Positions 1 to 8,852 of a stretch of DNA of 64,000 bases are shown here, in pieces. Numbering within the stretch: position 1 is the stretch's first letter; every line of letters begins with the position of its first letter. The DNA comes from Bryobacterales bacterium KBS 96. Its GTDB lineage: Bacteria; Acidobacteriota; Terriglobia; Bryobacterales; Bryobacteraceae. The notes under the pieces are model-generated. The model did no database searches, was not told where the DNA came from, and was given only the letters and a program-made list of their open reading frames with translations. The stretch covers positions 6,120,462 to 6,184,461 of the forward strand of contig KB906767.1 of the NCBI GenBank assembly GCA_000381625.1. The letters run 5' to 3'. A program made the position numbers and the translations under genes.

Positions 1-162
1 AGCATACCGAGAGGCTTCACGGCTGCCTTTGCGATTGCAGTTTGTCTACACACAGAGCCGCCTTGCGCCAGCAAGCGTTTTTCGGACAACCGCATAACCG
101 TGCACCGGCGTGCAGCCGCTCCGATTGGAGTTTGCCTACGCACGGAGCATCTATTTCTCGTG
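1..162. repeat. Intergenic region with imperfect direct repeats
   Basis: No gene is visible in these bases. A 28-nt stretch at 31-58 recurs imperfectly at 121-148 (23 of 28 positions match, offset 90). Between them, 58-78 reads GCCGCCTTGCGCCAGCAAGCG, which recurs with one change at 45111-45131. This looks like a fragment of a dispersed intergenic repeat family. Its function is not visible. Confidence 0.6.
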
Positions 163-1494
163 TTACTTGCTGTTCTGTTTCGCCTTCGCCGCTTGGGGCT
201 TAATACCCGCGAATGCCTTTAACGCATCGTCGACACTCTTGCCCGTCAGTTCGTAAAGCGAAGGCTCGCCTTCGCGCTTTGCGATGTAATTTGCGCCTGA
301 CTTAGTGAACGAGGCCTTCTCGACGCGTTTTCCATCGTTTGATGTGACGGTTATATCGATTGCGGGATTGGCAAATCCGGTGGTTGGGAATGACGTCGCC
401 GAGAGATCGCGCAATTGATCGATGACCGCCTGCACGGACGAGGCATCCATTGTCTTGCCGTTCGATTTCCAATCCTGTCCGCTCTTTGTATAAGTGGTTT
501 CGCTAGACCCGTTGCGAAACTCCAGCTTCGTCGGATCGCTGAAGCCGAAATCGAAGATTTTGTGGTTCCGGAAATCGGCGAGAGTCTTGTCGACGCTCGA
601 TCCCAGATCCGACGATACCTTGTACATGCCGGCCACAACCGAACTCTTGGCGTAGTAATCGTCTTTGTTCTTCCGAACATCGAGCGATTGCGGGCCGCCG
701 GCATCCGTGACCTTTACTGTAGCCACGGGCTGTCCGGCCGCGAATAGGGCTGCGTCTTTCTTTTCGTCGGCCGCCGCGCCGGTGAGGTCCATGCGTGCGT
801 CGCCCAGCTTGCGAACCAGTTCTTCCACCTGGAAGCTGTCGGCGCGGTAGGGGCCGGGTTTTACTATTTGCCAGTCGCCCTGATTGTTCTTGCCAAAGGT
901 CAAATCGCCCTTCTTTGTAGTTAGCTCGATGCTGGTAAGTTTTTCGGAATTGAACGTCAGCAGGCGTTTGTCGCGAAGGTCGTTGACGGATTTGTCGAAC
1001 GAGCTCTTGACAGAGGAGGAGACGGCGTAAATCTTGGGATCGGAATCGGCCTTTGCGTAAACGAGAGATCCTGCGGGCGCGTCGTCCCCGAATTTGACAG
1101 TGTCCTTTTTACCATTCTTCAAATTCAGCGTGACCGTCAAGCTGGGATTATTCAGGCCATACTGTGAGCCCGCGGAGCCGTTCTCCGCAACCACACTGTC
1201 GGCGTTCAGGGGCGCGAGCGCCGACGTTAAGCCGGACACAGCATCCTGGTCCGCGGAAACGGTCGCAGGCGCGATAATCTGCCATTTCCCGTTTGTGCGT
1301 TTGAGGTCGATGCCGGTCCCGTCATTTTTCTTGATATCGATCTGCTGAAGCTGGTCGGCGGGGATGTTGACCAATTTCACGGTGTTGGAGGCGGTGGTGG
1401 AACTCGCTGATTGAGGATGTTTCTTTGCCCACCACACGCCGGCGCTGAGGGCAGCGAGAAGAACCGCTGCCGCCACTAAGCTTCGTGGTTTCAT
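163..1494 (-). CDS. DUF4340-type membrane-anchored protein of a Gld-like ABC exporter operon
   Basis: 443 aa. One N-terminal membrane segment (about residues 7-23) is followed by a large soluble part that should lie outside the cytoplasmic membrane. Two similar blocks (about 60-190 and 200-330) contain the alternating short strands and ITAPx-like turns typical of DUF4340. It is the last gene of a four-gene minus-strand operon, 3 nt after the GldG-like gene. That placement (ATPase, ABC-2 permease, GldG-like, DUF4340) recurs in many phyla, so a role as an accessory subunit of the exporter is inferred from context. The substrate is unknown. Confidence in the family is good; function is open. Confidence 0.8.
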   Translation of the reverse strand: MKPRSLVAAAVLLAALSAGVWWAKKHPQSASSTTASNTVKLVNIPADQLQQIDIKKNDGTGIDLKRTNGKWQIIAPATVSADQDAVSGLTSALAPLNADSVVAENGSAGSQYGLNNPSLTVTLNLKNGKKDTVKFGDDAPAGSLVYAKADSDPKIYAVSSSVKSSFDKSVNDLRDKRLLTFNSEKLTSIELTTKKGDLTFGKNNQGDWQIVKPGPYRADSFQVEELVRKLGDARMDLTGAAADEKKDAALFAAGQPVATVKVTDAGGPQSLDVRKNKDDYYAKSSVVAGMYKVSSDLGSSVDKTLADFRNHKIFDFGFSDPTKLEFRNGSSETTYTKSGQDWKSNGKTMDASSVQAVIDQLRDLSATSFPTTGFANPAIDITVTSNDGKRVEKASFTKSGANYIAKREGEPSLYELTGKSVDDALKAFAGIKPQAAKAKQNSK

Positions 1495-1497
1495 TCG

Positions 1498-2883
1498 TTA
1501 TCTCCGCTTCAGGAAGATGCTGACTCCTGCCGCAATCATCACGAGAGGCAGGAAAATAAGCGCGAAGTAGAAGAAGATGCGCATCTGCGCGGCCGAGACG
1601 TTGAGACGCCGGTCTTGTGTCTCTTTGGGCCGGATAGAGATGAGATCTTCATCCTGGGCGAGCCAGTTGATCGCATTCATAGCCAGATCTTTATTTGCAT
1701 TGAAGTCGATGAAATTATTGGCGAGGAAGCCGGAGTTTCCAACAACAACGAAACGGCCTTGCGAATTCGACTTGCCGGTGGAATATTCGCCGGATGCAGC
1801 TAGAACGAAAGGCCCTTTCTTGTTCTTTGGATCGCCAAGCGTAACAGATGCCGAGCTCAGGTTCGATGTTGCCTCGGCGCGGTCGCCCGTGGAGAACAGC
1901 TTTTCAGTAGTGCTCTTGCTGTTATTGGCGATGTTCATGGATTGCGCCAGCGGGAATGCCGTGGCGGAGTGCAACTCGCTCACAATCGCTTGCGTGCCGT
2001 AACTGGTGATAAGCGGCACTTCAGGACCGACGCCGAGCAACTGGCCCATGGGATTGACTTCGAGGACCAGGTTGTTGTCGAGCGTGACGCCCCAGCCCGC
2101 AAGCATCTTCTCCAAGGAATCGTTTTTGCTGATCGTTTCGCGGCCCATCTGGAGAGGCGGATCGAGCAGGAACATTCCCCGGCCGCCGTTTTCAACATAT
2201 TTCTGAATAGCAGCCGTCTCAGTCGGCTGATAGTCGTAGCGCGGCCCCGCGACGACCAGAACCGTGCAGTCCTTTGGAACGTCGGGCGACTGCAGCAGAG
2301 AAACAGCCTTGGCGGTGTAGTTCTCCTTCGATAGCGCATCCTTTAGCCGGGACAGCCCGGAGCTTCCGCTTTCATCAAGGCTGTGCTCGCCACTGCCCTG
2401 AACAAAGCACACCTCTTTCGTGCCGCCCTTTATGGCTCGAATGAAAGCGCCGGTGATGCCTTCTTCCGTGAAGTTCCGTGCTTCCTCACGTTTTCCATTT
2501 ACTTCGACGTAGGCGGTTCCGGGAAACTTGACATTGTAGGACCGCGCCACAGTCGGGTTTTTAACATAATCGATGTACTGGATGTGAATCTTCGGGGAGA
2601 GATTCGCGTAACGATCCAGGAGAGCCTTGGCCTGATCGAACTTCGCCGTCTGGTCGATGTAAGTGATAGTCGCGTTAGCCTTCAGATCCTTGACAATCTT
2701 TTGCGTCTGCTCGGAGAGCGTGTAGCGCTTGTTGGCCGTCGCGTCGTAAGTCTTGTTATAGCGATTGGCGAGCCAGTTGATCATCACGAGAACCGCGATG
2801 ATCACGATGACGTACAGGGCCGCGGTGGCGCCATACTTCGCCTCGCGGGCCGTGCCCGCTTCCATCGGTCGTTTCGCTGCCAT
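1498..2883 (-). CDS. GldG-like ABC transporter auxiliary protein
   Basis: 461 aa. An N-terminal membrane segment (about 22-42) leads into a long soluble region with the ABC-transporter auxiliary pattern: a KRYTLS motif near residue 53, then a GGRGMFLLDP strand-turn near 235. A C-terminal membrane helix (about 435-457) ends in KRR. This two-anchor topology is that of GldG proteins, which partner GldF permeases. The stop codon abuts the start of DUF4340 (3 nt), and the start abuts the permease stop (2883/2884), so the genes are co-translated. The presence of GldAFG-like genes does not by itself mean gliding motility. Confidence 0.85.
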   Translation of the reverse strand: MAAKRPMEAGTAREAKYGATAALYVIVIIAVLVMINWLANRYNKTYDATANKRYTLSEQTQKIVKDLKANATITYIDQTAKFDQAKALLDRYANLSPKIHIQYIDYVKNPTVARSYNVKFPGTAYVEVNGKREEARNFTEEGITGAFIRAIKGGTKEVCFVQGSGEHSLDESGSSGLSRLKDALSKENYTAKAVSLLQSPDVPKDCTVLVVAGPRYDYQPTETAAIQKYVENGGRGMFLLDPPLQMGRETISKNDSLEKMLAGWGVTLDNNLVLEVNPMGQLLGVGPEVPLITSYGTQAIVSELHSATAFPLAQSMNIANNSKSTTEKLFSTGDRAEATSNLSSASVTLGDPKNKKGPFVLAASGEYSTGKSNSQGRFVVVGNSGFLANNFIDFNANKDLAMNAINWLAQDEDLISIRPKETQDRRLNVSAAQMRIFFYFALIFLPLVMIAAGVSIFLKRR

Positions 2884-3651
2884 CTACGCCCTCCACCGCA
2901 TCGACTCAAGCGAACGAGCCGTCAAAAATAAACCGAAGAAAATCATGGATAGATAGAAGATGAAGTCTTTGGAATCGAGAACACCACGCGAGAAGCTGTC
3001 GAAATGACTCACGATCGAGATATAGGAGAGCACTTGCGCCACGCCCGAACTGTCAAAGGCAGTCGCCCAACTCAATACAAAGAGAATGAGCGCCAGGGCG
3101 AAGCCGATTGCGGCGGCTACGATTTGATTCTTCGTTAGCGTGGAGATGAACGTACACAGGGCAAGAATGCTCGCGCCTTGCAAAAACAGGCCGACAAAAC
3201 CGAGCGCGACGGGTTTCCAGTCGGGATTGCCGTAGACGAACAAGAACGAGAAATCCGCCAGAATCAGCAGAAGCAGAGCGCCGTACATCAACACGGCGGA
3301 AAGCCACTTGCCGAGAATAATTTCTAGATCGTGGACCGGAGAGGTGACAAGCAGTTCGATGGTGCCCTGCCGCTTCTCTTCCGCAAACAGGCGCATTGCA
3401 AGCAGCGGAAGAAGAAAGAGAGCGATCACGGCAACGTTCGAAAGCACCGGGACAATAATCCGGTCGTTCAAATTCATAGGCATCGATTGCCCCATCATCT
3501 GCGATTGCAGACTGTCTTTAACGAAGAACGCTGACGCGGCGTAGGTGAAATAGCCGCCAAGAAACGCGAAGACGGTCAGCAAAACCCAGGCGATGGGCGA
3601 TACAAAATAGCTGTAAAGTTCGCGGCGGCAGATGGTCCAGACGTTTCTCAT
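2884..3651 (-). CDS. ABC-2 type permease, GldF-like
   Basis: 255 aa with about six hydrophobic helices. The cytoplasmic motif RLFAEEKRQGTIELLVTSP (about 87-105) is the coupling segment typical of ABC-2 permeases. It is the channel-forming subunit for the ATPase encoded just upstream. Its ATG overlaps the ATPase stop by 4 nt (3648-3651). The transported substrate cannot be read from the sequence. Confidence 0.88.
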   Translation of the reverse strand: MRNVWTICRRELYSYFVSPIAWVLLTVFAFLGGYFTYAASAFFVKDSLQSQMMGQSMPMNLNDRIIVPVLSNVAVIALFLLPLLAMRLFAEEKRQGTIELLVTSPVHDLEIILGKWLSAVLMYGALLLLILADFSFLFVYGNPDWKPVALGFVGLFLQGASILALCTFISTLTKNQIVAAAIGFALALILFVLSWATAFDSSGVAQVLSYISIVSHFDSFSRGVLDSKDFIFYLSMIFFGLFLTARSLESMRWRA

Positions 3652-4610
3652 TGCTGGCCTCCATCCGGCATCCCGCCTGTCAGTTGCAAGAAAACTTCTT
3701 CGAGGCTGTAGCTGAGCGATTTCATTTCAAATAAGTTCCAACCGGCATTTACAACTGAACGAGCTACGTCGGCCCGTGCGCTGTGGCCGGGAAGGCTCTC
3801 CACTTCAAACGTAAGTTTATGATCCGTGGCGTGCTTGAACAGGACTTTGCTGACGCCGGATAAGGATTCGAGCCGCTGCTGCACGTCGGATTGTCCGGCA
3901 ATGCCATCGGTTTCGAGCTCGAGCGAAATGGCGTCGGACCCGCGCATCCGGTGCGTCAGATTCTCCACCGAATCGGTCGCTACGATATGGCCTTTGTTGA
4001 TGATGACAATCTTCTGGCAGATCGCCTCGACTTCCGGGAGAATGTGCGTGCTGAGAATAATGGTGTGCTCGCCGGCCAGGTTCTTGATCAGCTCGCGGGT
4101 TTCGTTGATCTGCTTCGGGTCAAGTCCCGAGGTCGGTTCGTCGAGGATCAGGACTTCTGGATTGTGAATGATGGCTTGAGCGAGGCCAACGCGCTGGCGG
4201 TAACCTTTCGACAACTTGGAAATAAGCCTGTTCCGGACGTCGGCGACGGCGCATCGCTCGGAGACCTCATCGACGCGGCGTTTCAGATCCGGCCCGGTCA
4301 TCCCTTTCAGGCGGCCTACAAAGGCGAGATAGGCGCCCACCGACATTTCCGGGTAAACAGGAGGCGCCTCAGGCAGGTATCCAATGCGCTTCTTCACTTC
4401 CATCGGCTTTTTGAACACGTCGTAGCCGGCGACGGTCGCCGTGCCGTCGGAGGGCGGCATGAAGCAGGTCAGCACTCGCATTGTTGTCGTCTTGCCTGCG
4501 CCGTTAGGCCCAAGAAAGCCGACGATCTCGCCCTTATCGACCGAGAACGAGATATTGTCAACGGCAATGTGACGCGCGTATCTCTTCGTAAGACCTTCAA
4601 CTTGAATCAT
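3648..4610 (-). CDS. ABC transporter ATP-binding protein, GldA-like
   Basis: 320 aa from the ATG at 4610 (MIQVEGLTKRY). The open frame continues to 4688, but those 26 residues are low-complexity and precede the normal family start. Walker A GPNGAGKT is at 34-41, the signature LSKGYRQRVGLA near 133 and Walker B VLILDEPTSGLD near 152. It powers the ABC-2 exporter made by the three downstream genes and is first in that operon. An extended C-terminal part of about 100 residues is typical of this exporter class. Confidence 0.92.
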   Translation of the reverse strand: MIQVEGLTKRYARHIAVDNISFSVDKGEIVGFLGPNGAGKTTTMRVLTCFMPPSDGTATVAGYDVFKKPMEVKKRIGYLPEAPPVYPEMSVGAYLAFVGRLKGMTGPDLKRRVDEVSERCAVADVRNRLISKLSKGYRQRVGLAQAIIHNPEVLILDEPTSGLDPKQINETRELIKNLAGEHTIILSTHILPEVEAICQKIVIINKGHIVATDSVENLTHRMRGSDAISLELETDGIAGQSDVQQRLESLSGVSKVLFKHATDHKLTFEVESLPGHSARADVARSVVNAGWNLFEMKSLSYSLEEVFLQLTGGMPDGGQQ

Positions 4611-4773
4611 ATGGATATACGGAACTGCCACGTGCGCTCCGGAAGGTATTGCCGGAAGCGCACGCTTGGACGCACCACGCCCAAACACATAGCGTAGCGG
4701 ACAGCGGAATCCCTGTCCATTTGGACGGACGAAGAAACGGAGTGTTTCGTTGATACGTAATGTGGAGCGAAAT
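4611..4773. other. Intergenic region, exporter operon to fabI
   Basis: 163 nt between same-strand genes. It may carry the promoter of the exporter operon (reading right to left). No confident promoter or terminator could be picked out. Confidence 0.3.
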
Positions 4774-5541
4774 TCAGGCCAATCCCATAATCTGGAAGCC
4801 GGCGTCGACGAAAATCACGTTACCGGTCACGCCGCGGCCGAGGTCTGATGCGAGGAACACGGACGTATCCGCAACTTCTGCCGGGTCGGTATTACGGCGC
4901 AGAGGAGCATGCTCCGCGAAAGCATCCAGCATCTTAGTAAGATCCTTGACCGCGCGCGCCGAGGCTGTCTTGATCGGGCCGGCCGATATCGCGTTGACGC
5001 GAATGTTCTTCGATCCCAACTCGCTTGCCAGGTAGCGCATGCTGGCTTCGAGGGAAGCCTTCGCAACGCCCATCACATTATAGTTTGTGACGACGCGAGT
5101 GGAGCCAAGGTAAGTAAGCGTCTGAATGGAGCCACCATCCGGCATCAACGGTGCGATGGCGCGGGCAACCGCCACGAGAGAATAGGCGCTCACTTCCTGC
5201 GCCAGCAGGAACCCGTCGCGGCTGGTTTCAAGAAACGGGCGGCTGAGGTCCTCTCTGTTGGCGAACGCGATGCTGTGGACGCAAGCGTCGATTCGTCCTG
5301 CATCTATCCTTAGTTGACTCACTAAGGAATCGAGTTCTTCCGGCTTTGTGACGTCGCAGGGAAGAACCTTGAACGCTTTTAGTTCGGCGCTAAGATCTTC
5401 GACAGTCGCTTTCTGGCGCTCGCTCTGGTAGGTCAGGATGAGCTTCGCGCCTTCCCGAACATAGGCGGCCGAAATGGCGTAGGCGATCGACCATCGATTG
5501 GCGATGCCGAGGACGAGTGCGGTTTTGCCGGACAGAAGCAT
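4774..5541 (-). CDS. fabI: Enoyl-[acyl-carrier-protein] reductase
   Basis: 255 aa, the usual FabI length. It catalyses the NAD(P)H-dependent last step of each fatty acid elongation cycle. The FabI-type nucleotide site GIANRWSIAYAI is at 12-23, in place of the classical TGxxxGxG. The Tyr-x6-Lys catalytic pair is Tyr154 and Lys161, with a second conserved Tyr at 144. It lies 31 nt downstream of the patatin-like gene on the same strand. A lipid-metabolism link between the two is plausible but only inferred. Confidence 0.95.
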   Translation of the reverse strand: MLLSGKTALVLGIANRWSIAYAISAAYVREGAKLILTYQSERQKATVEDLSAELKAFKVLPCDVTKPEELDSLVSQLRIDAGRIDACVHSIAFANREDLSRPFLETSRDGFLLAQEVSAYSLVAVARAIAPLMPDGGSIQTLTYLGSTRVVTNYNVMGVAKASLEASMRYLASELGSKNIRVNAISAGPIKTASARAVKDLTKMLDAFAEHAPLRRNTDPAEVADTSVFLASDLGRGVTGNVIFVDAGFQIMGLA

Positions 5542-5572
5542 AAATAGTTAGTGTAACGGGGCCGGTTGCGAA

Positions 5573-7603
5573 TTATCGCTTAGAGTGGGGTTGGAAGTTG
5601 AGGCGTTCTTCGTTCGTATCAAACTCATTCGCTTGCCGTAGGAAGTTCCACACCGTCTTGAAGCCTTCCGGTCCGACGCGTTGCCAGCCGTCGTTAATCG
5701 CGTCCTTCTGAAGATCGCTTAAATGCCACGAGAGCGGTGGATTACCTGCTTCTTTTGTCGCCGTGAATTGGAAGACGACCGATTCAACATCGATTTTGCG
5801 ATCGGCGCAAACCTGTTTGAGCAAATCGAACTCCATATCGTTATGCGCCAACTGCCCGCAGCTTCGGGCATTCAGCATCGTCTCGACCGGAGCGTAAAGT
5901 TGATAGAACCAGCCGCGCGTGTTGTCGGGTCGGCTGGGCCGTCCCGGCGGAAAGCCACGGATTTGTAAAACCAATACACGGCGAATATGCGTTGTCTCAG
6001 CGGCAAGAGCCTCTTTCAGCCATTCGACTAGAGTGGCCATGCCGTAGTTATCGTAGTAACCGCCATCGACCACGTGAAATTGTGGCTGGCCGGGGCCTCC
6101 GAGGTCGGCGCGGGCCGCTGGGGTCACGAATGGAAAGGTTGCGGAAAGGCGCGCCGCGGTTGCAACCGAGAGGTCATGATCTTTGTACAATTCGTAAAAC
6201 TGGGAGCACGCCTCATGTGGCTTCTCGAACTGCGTGGTTCCGATTAACAGGCGCCCGCCGCTCTCTGTAAGCGTTCCATTGAATAGATTGGCTGGGCGGT
6301 CTCCGTTTGCAACCGACGTTCGCCAGTGTGCCAAGCCGGCGCCCGTTTCCGGCAACAACCTGATGAATGCGTTTTCGAGAGCATTCCCGCGATCCTGAAA
6401 CCGGCGCCATAGAAACGGCGTAAGAGTCCTCCACACATCGGGATAGATCAGTCCCCAAGCGATCTCGTTGAGGCACGATGTTTGAGAGCGGCGGACGACC
6501 TCTTCGAGATGAGAGCCCTCGGCGGGCAATCCATCTTTCGAGTAGGCGGCTGTGAAGAACATGGAGCCGACACTGCCGCCGGAAACGGAACTGATGGCCC
6601 GAATGGAATGCGCGAAGATGCTGGGCCTGGCTGGTTCGGCCGCGCGCCAGGCCCGGTCCAACTCGCAGAGAACTTTTATGCTCCACGCCGCCGATTGAAT
6701 GCCGCCCCCGTTGGCGGCGACGAGAACGATCGAATCGAATTTTGAAGACTCCAGCACTTCCGAAGGGCTGGGAACGGGATCTTGGCGGAAATCGGCGAAT
6801 ACGTGATAGTAATGATCCGACTTTGAGATCTGCGCGGTTGCGAAGAGATAAAGAAAGACGACCAATGAAACGGGAACCCTATATAGGTCGAGAAAGAACG
6901 ATATGCCGGTGAGAGTCCAACACGCGAGCGTTGCAAGCAGAAGCACGTAAGCGAGGCTCGGGACATTTGCGAATAGCTTTAGCCGGAAGTAATGTGCGAA
7001 GCCGAGAAAAAAATAAACGGCCAGCGTGAGAAGAAAGCCGGCGATCGCGATTCGCTGCCCCGGCAGTAAATTGCCCTGCGTATCCAGATAGCCGCGCATG
7101 AATCCGATTACGTGCTGTGTCGGCCGATGTGTCGCGAATATTTCCGGGAACGCGACGAAGTATTCGAGCGAAAAACGTCCAGCCATCAGTAGCGCGCCCG
7201 AAATGCAATACCCGGCGGCGATTCCCCAAGCGAGCCGTTGCCAGCGGGTTGTTTGCTGCTTGACGGAGTAGCGCAGCGCGAATAACAACAGCGGAACGGG
7301 AATCAGGCACATCGTCCAGACAAGTGACCACCGCGGTACTTCCGTGAGCGGGCGAAATGCCGGTTGTTGCAGCCCAAAACGAGCGGGACCATAACTGAGC
7401 ACCATCCACCCTGTGATCAGCGCCGTCCAGGACATGACGCAGGTCGCGACGGTGACGGGCACTATTTGGAGACCGGTGAGGTCCAGGAGATTCGCTAATA
7501 ACGAGCGGGCCAGTTTCAATGCAAGCAGTGGGAAAAAAAACAGGAAGAAGGCAGTCATCAGCGGGAAGCGCAGGACAAACAAATGCGGCAACAAGCTTTC
7601 CAT
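5573..7603 (-). CDS. Polytopic membrane protein with C-terminal patatin-like acyl hydrolase domain
   Basis: 676 aa. The first ~260 residues hold about six or seven hydrophobic helices (for example 13-30, 48-70, 95-111, 125-141, 186-203, 217-240, 244-258). The rest is a patatin-like domain. The oxyanion glycine loop GGGI is at 299-302, the nucleophile elbow GGSVG at 342-346 (Ser344) and the catalytic DG pair at Asp513 (VVDGGYYDN). It probably hydrolyses acyl ester lipids at the membrane. Patatins more often stand alone or carry an outer-membrane barrel, so the polytopic N-terminus is notable. The start could be slightly later. It is followed by fabI. Confidence 0.8.
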   Translation of the reverse strand: MESLLPHLFVLRFPLMTAFFLFFFPLLALKLARSLLANLLDLTGLQIVPVTVATCVMSWTALITGWMVLSYGPARFGLQQPAFRPLTEVPRWSLVWTMCLIPVPLLLFALRYSVKQQTTRWQRLAWGIAAGYCISGALLMAGRFSLEYFVAFPEIFATHRPTQHVIGFMRGYLDTQGNLLPGQRIAIAGFLLTLAVYFFLGFAHYFRLKLFANVPSLAYVLLLATLACWTLTGISFFLDLYRVPVSLVVFLYLFATAQISKSDHYYHVFADFRQDPVPSPSEVLESSKFDSIVLVAANGGGIQSAAWSIKVLCELDRAWRAAEPARPSIFAHSIRAISSVSGGSVGSMFFTAAYSKDGLPAEGSHLEEVVRRSQTSCLNEIAWGLIYPDVWRTLTPFLWRRFQDRGNALENAFIRLLPETGAGLAHWRTSVANGDRPANLFNGTLTESGGRLLIGTTQFEKPHEACSQFYELYKDHDLSVATAARLSATFPFVTPAARADLGGPGQPQFHVVDGGYYDNYGMATLVEWLKEALAAETTHIRRVLVLQIRGFPPGRPSRPDNTRGWFYQLYAPVETMLNARSCGQLAHNDMEFDLLKQVCADRKIDVESVVFQFTATKEAGNPPLSWHLSDLQKDAINDGWQRVGPEGFKTVWNFLRQANEFDTNEERLNFQPHSKR

Positions 7604-7684
7604 AGACGGCCGCCAATTCGAGAGCCACTCCTCGTCAAATGAGCCTAAAGCAGATTGTAAATTGAAACGGCGACGGATGGGGCG

Positions 7685-8839
7685 CTAGATGTCCTGTGCG
7701 CGGCCTTTCCACTCGCCGCCGCGCCCTCGCCAATAATTGGCGGCCGAGTGAAGTGTGGCGTACAGATAGAACACAGCCACCAGTGGCAGCGAAACAGCCC
7801 AGAGCGGATTCCGCCGGTAGAACCGCAGCAGGGGAACGTACGCCCCAGCCATCATTCCCAAGGCGAGTGCGCCGCATATCATCGCGGCCGGTATGCCCAA
7901 GCGGAGCAGCGCAACCGGCAAAACGTATGTGAAGAGCAAGCCGAGCGCCGTCGCTAGCAGCAATGCAGTCGCATGCCGAAGTTGGTTGAATGCCGTACGA
8001 GAAATCATGTTCTCGATTTGCCGGAAGCCGCCGTAGCTCCGAATACTGGACGCGTCGCTAGTTAAACCAAGCCCCACGCGCCCGCCCGTTCGCTTTACTC
8101 TACGCGCGAGCGCGCAATCGTCGATAATTTCGCCGCAGATCGCCGCGATGCCGCCGGCTCCCTGCAATGCCGCGGGCCGGATCAGCATGCAACCTCCGGC
8201 GGCTGCGGCCGTTTTCCGTTTCCCGCTTGCGACCCAGGCCGGCGGATAGAGCATAAAGAAGAAAAAGACGAAGGCCGGAATCAATATCCTCTCGGCGAAC
8301 GTCGCGGTCCGCAACTTCACCATTAGCGAAGCCAGATCGAGATTCCGGGACTCGGCCCAACTGATCAACTGCCGCAAATTGCCCGGCATATGTTCGATAT
8401 CGGCATCGGTTAGCAGAAGGAAGTCGGGTTGTCTCTCCAGCGCCAGTTCCACGCCTTGCGATACCGCCCACATCTTTCCGGTCCAGCCATCTGGTAATGG
8501 TTTACTGCATAAGATGGTCAGCGTTGCATCGCGGCCCAGACCGCTAGCCGCCTGCTTCGCGGTCTCTGCCGTGCCGTCGCTACTGGCGTCGTCAACCAAA
8601 ACGATGTGGAGGTTCCCGTCATAATCCTGGCGAAGCAGCGATGTGATGGCGCGTCCGATAACATCCGCTTCGTTTCGTGCAGGGATAACGACGGCCACCG
8701 CTGCCGCTGTCGGCCTATTCACCGGCGCCGGCGGCAGGCTGCGGCGGACGCTCCAAAACAGGCCGCGTCTCAGCAGCAGATACAGCCAGATGACGACCGG
8801 CAGGACGGAAACCGCAACGAGGATCGCTTGATTGGACAC
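7685..8839 (-). CDS. Family 2 glycosyltransferase, HpnB-like
   Basis: 384 aa. An N-terminal anchor (about 5-22) precedes a GT-A domain with AVVIPARNEADVIG at about 50-63, LVDDASSDGT, and LLLTDADIEH, the metal-binding DxD equivalent. Three or four C-terminal helices follow. The order matches the hopene-associated glycosyltransferase HpnB family, a membrane enzyme using nucleotide sugars. No other hopanoid gene lies in the window, so the acceptor is undetermined. The start is 13 nt after the aguA stop, and the gene probably belongs to the same transcript. Confidence 0.82.
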   Translation of the reverse strand: MSNQAILVAVSVLPVVIWLYLLLRRGLFWSVRRSLPPAPVNRPTAAAVAVVIPARNEADVIGRAITSLLRQDYDGNLHIVLVDDASSDGTAETAKQAASGLGRDATLTILCSKPLPDGWTGKMWAVSQGVELALERQPDFLLLTDADIEHMPGNLRQLISWAESRNLDLASLMVKLRTATFAERILIPAFVFFFFMLYPPAWVASGKRKTAAAAGGCMLIRPAALQGAGGIAAICGEIIDDCALARRVKRTGGRVGLGLTSDASSIRSYGGFRQIENMISRTAFNQLRHATALLLATALGLLFTYVLPVALLRLGIPAAMICGALALGMMAGAYVPLLRFYRRNPLWAVSLPLVAVFYLYATLHSAANYWRGRGGEWKGRAQDI

Positions 8840-8852
8840 TACGGCTCGGCGC

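Noticed and set aside
1-4610. A gliding motility locus
   Set aside because: Only GldA/F/G-type exporter genes are present; no other gliding genes are seen, and such exporters occur in non-gliding bacteria.
7685-8839. A hopanoid synthesis cluster
   Set aside because: Only one HpnB-like glycosyltransferase; no squalene-hopene cyclase or other hpn gene.
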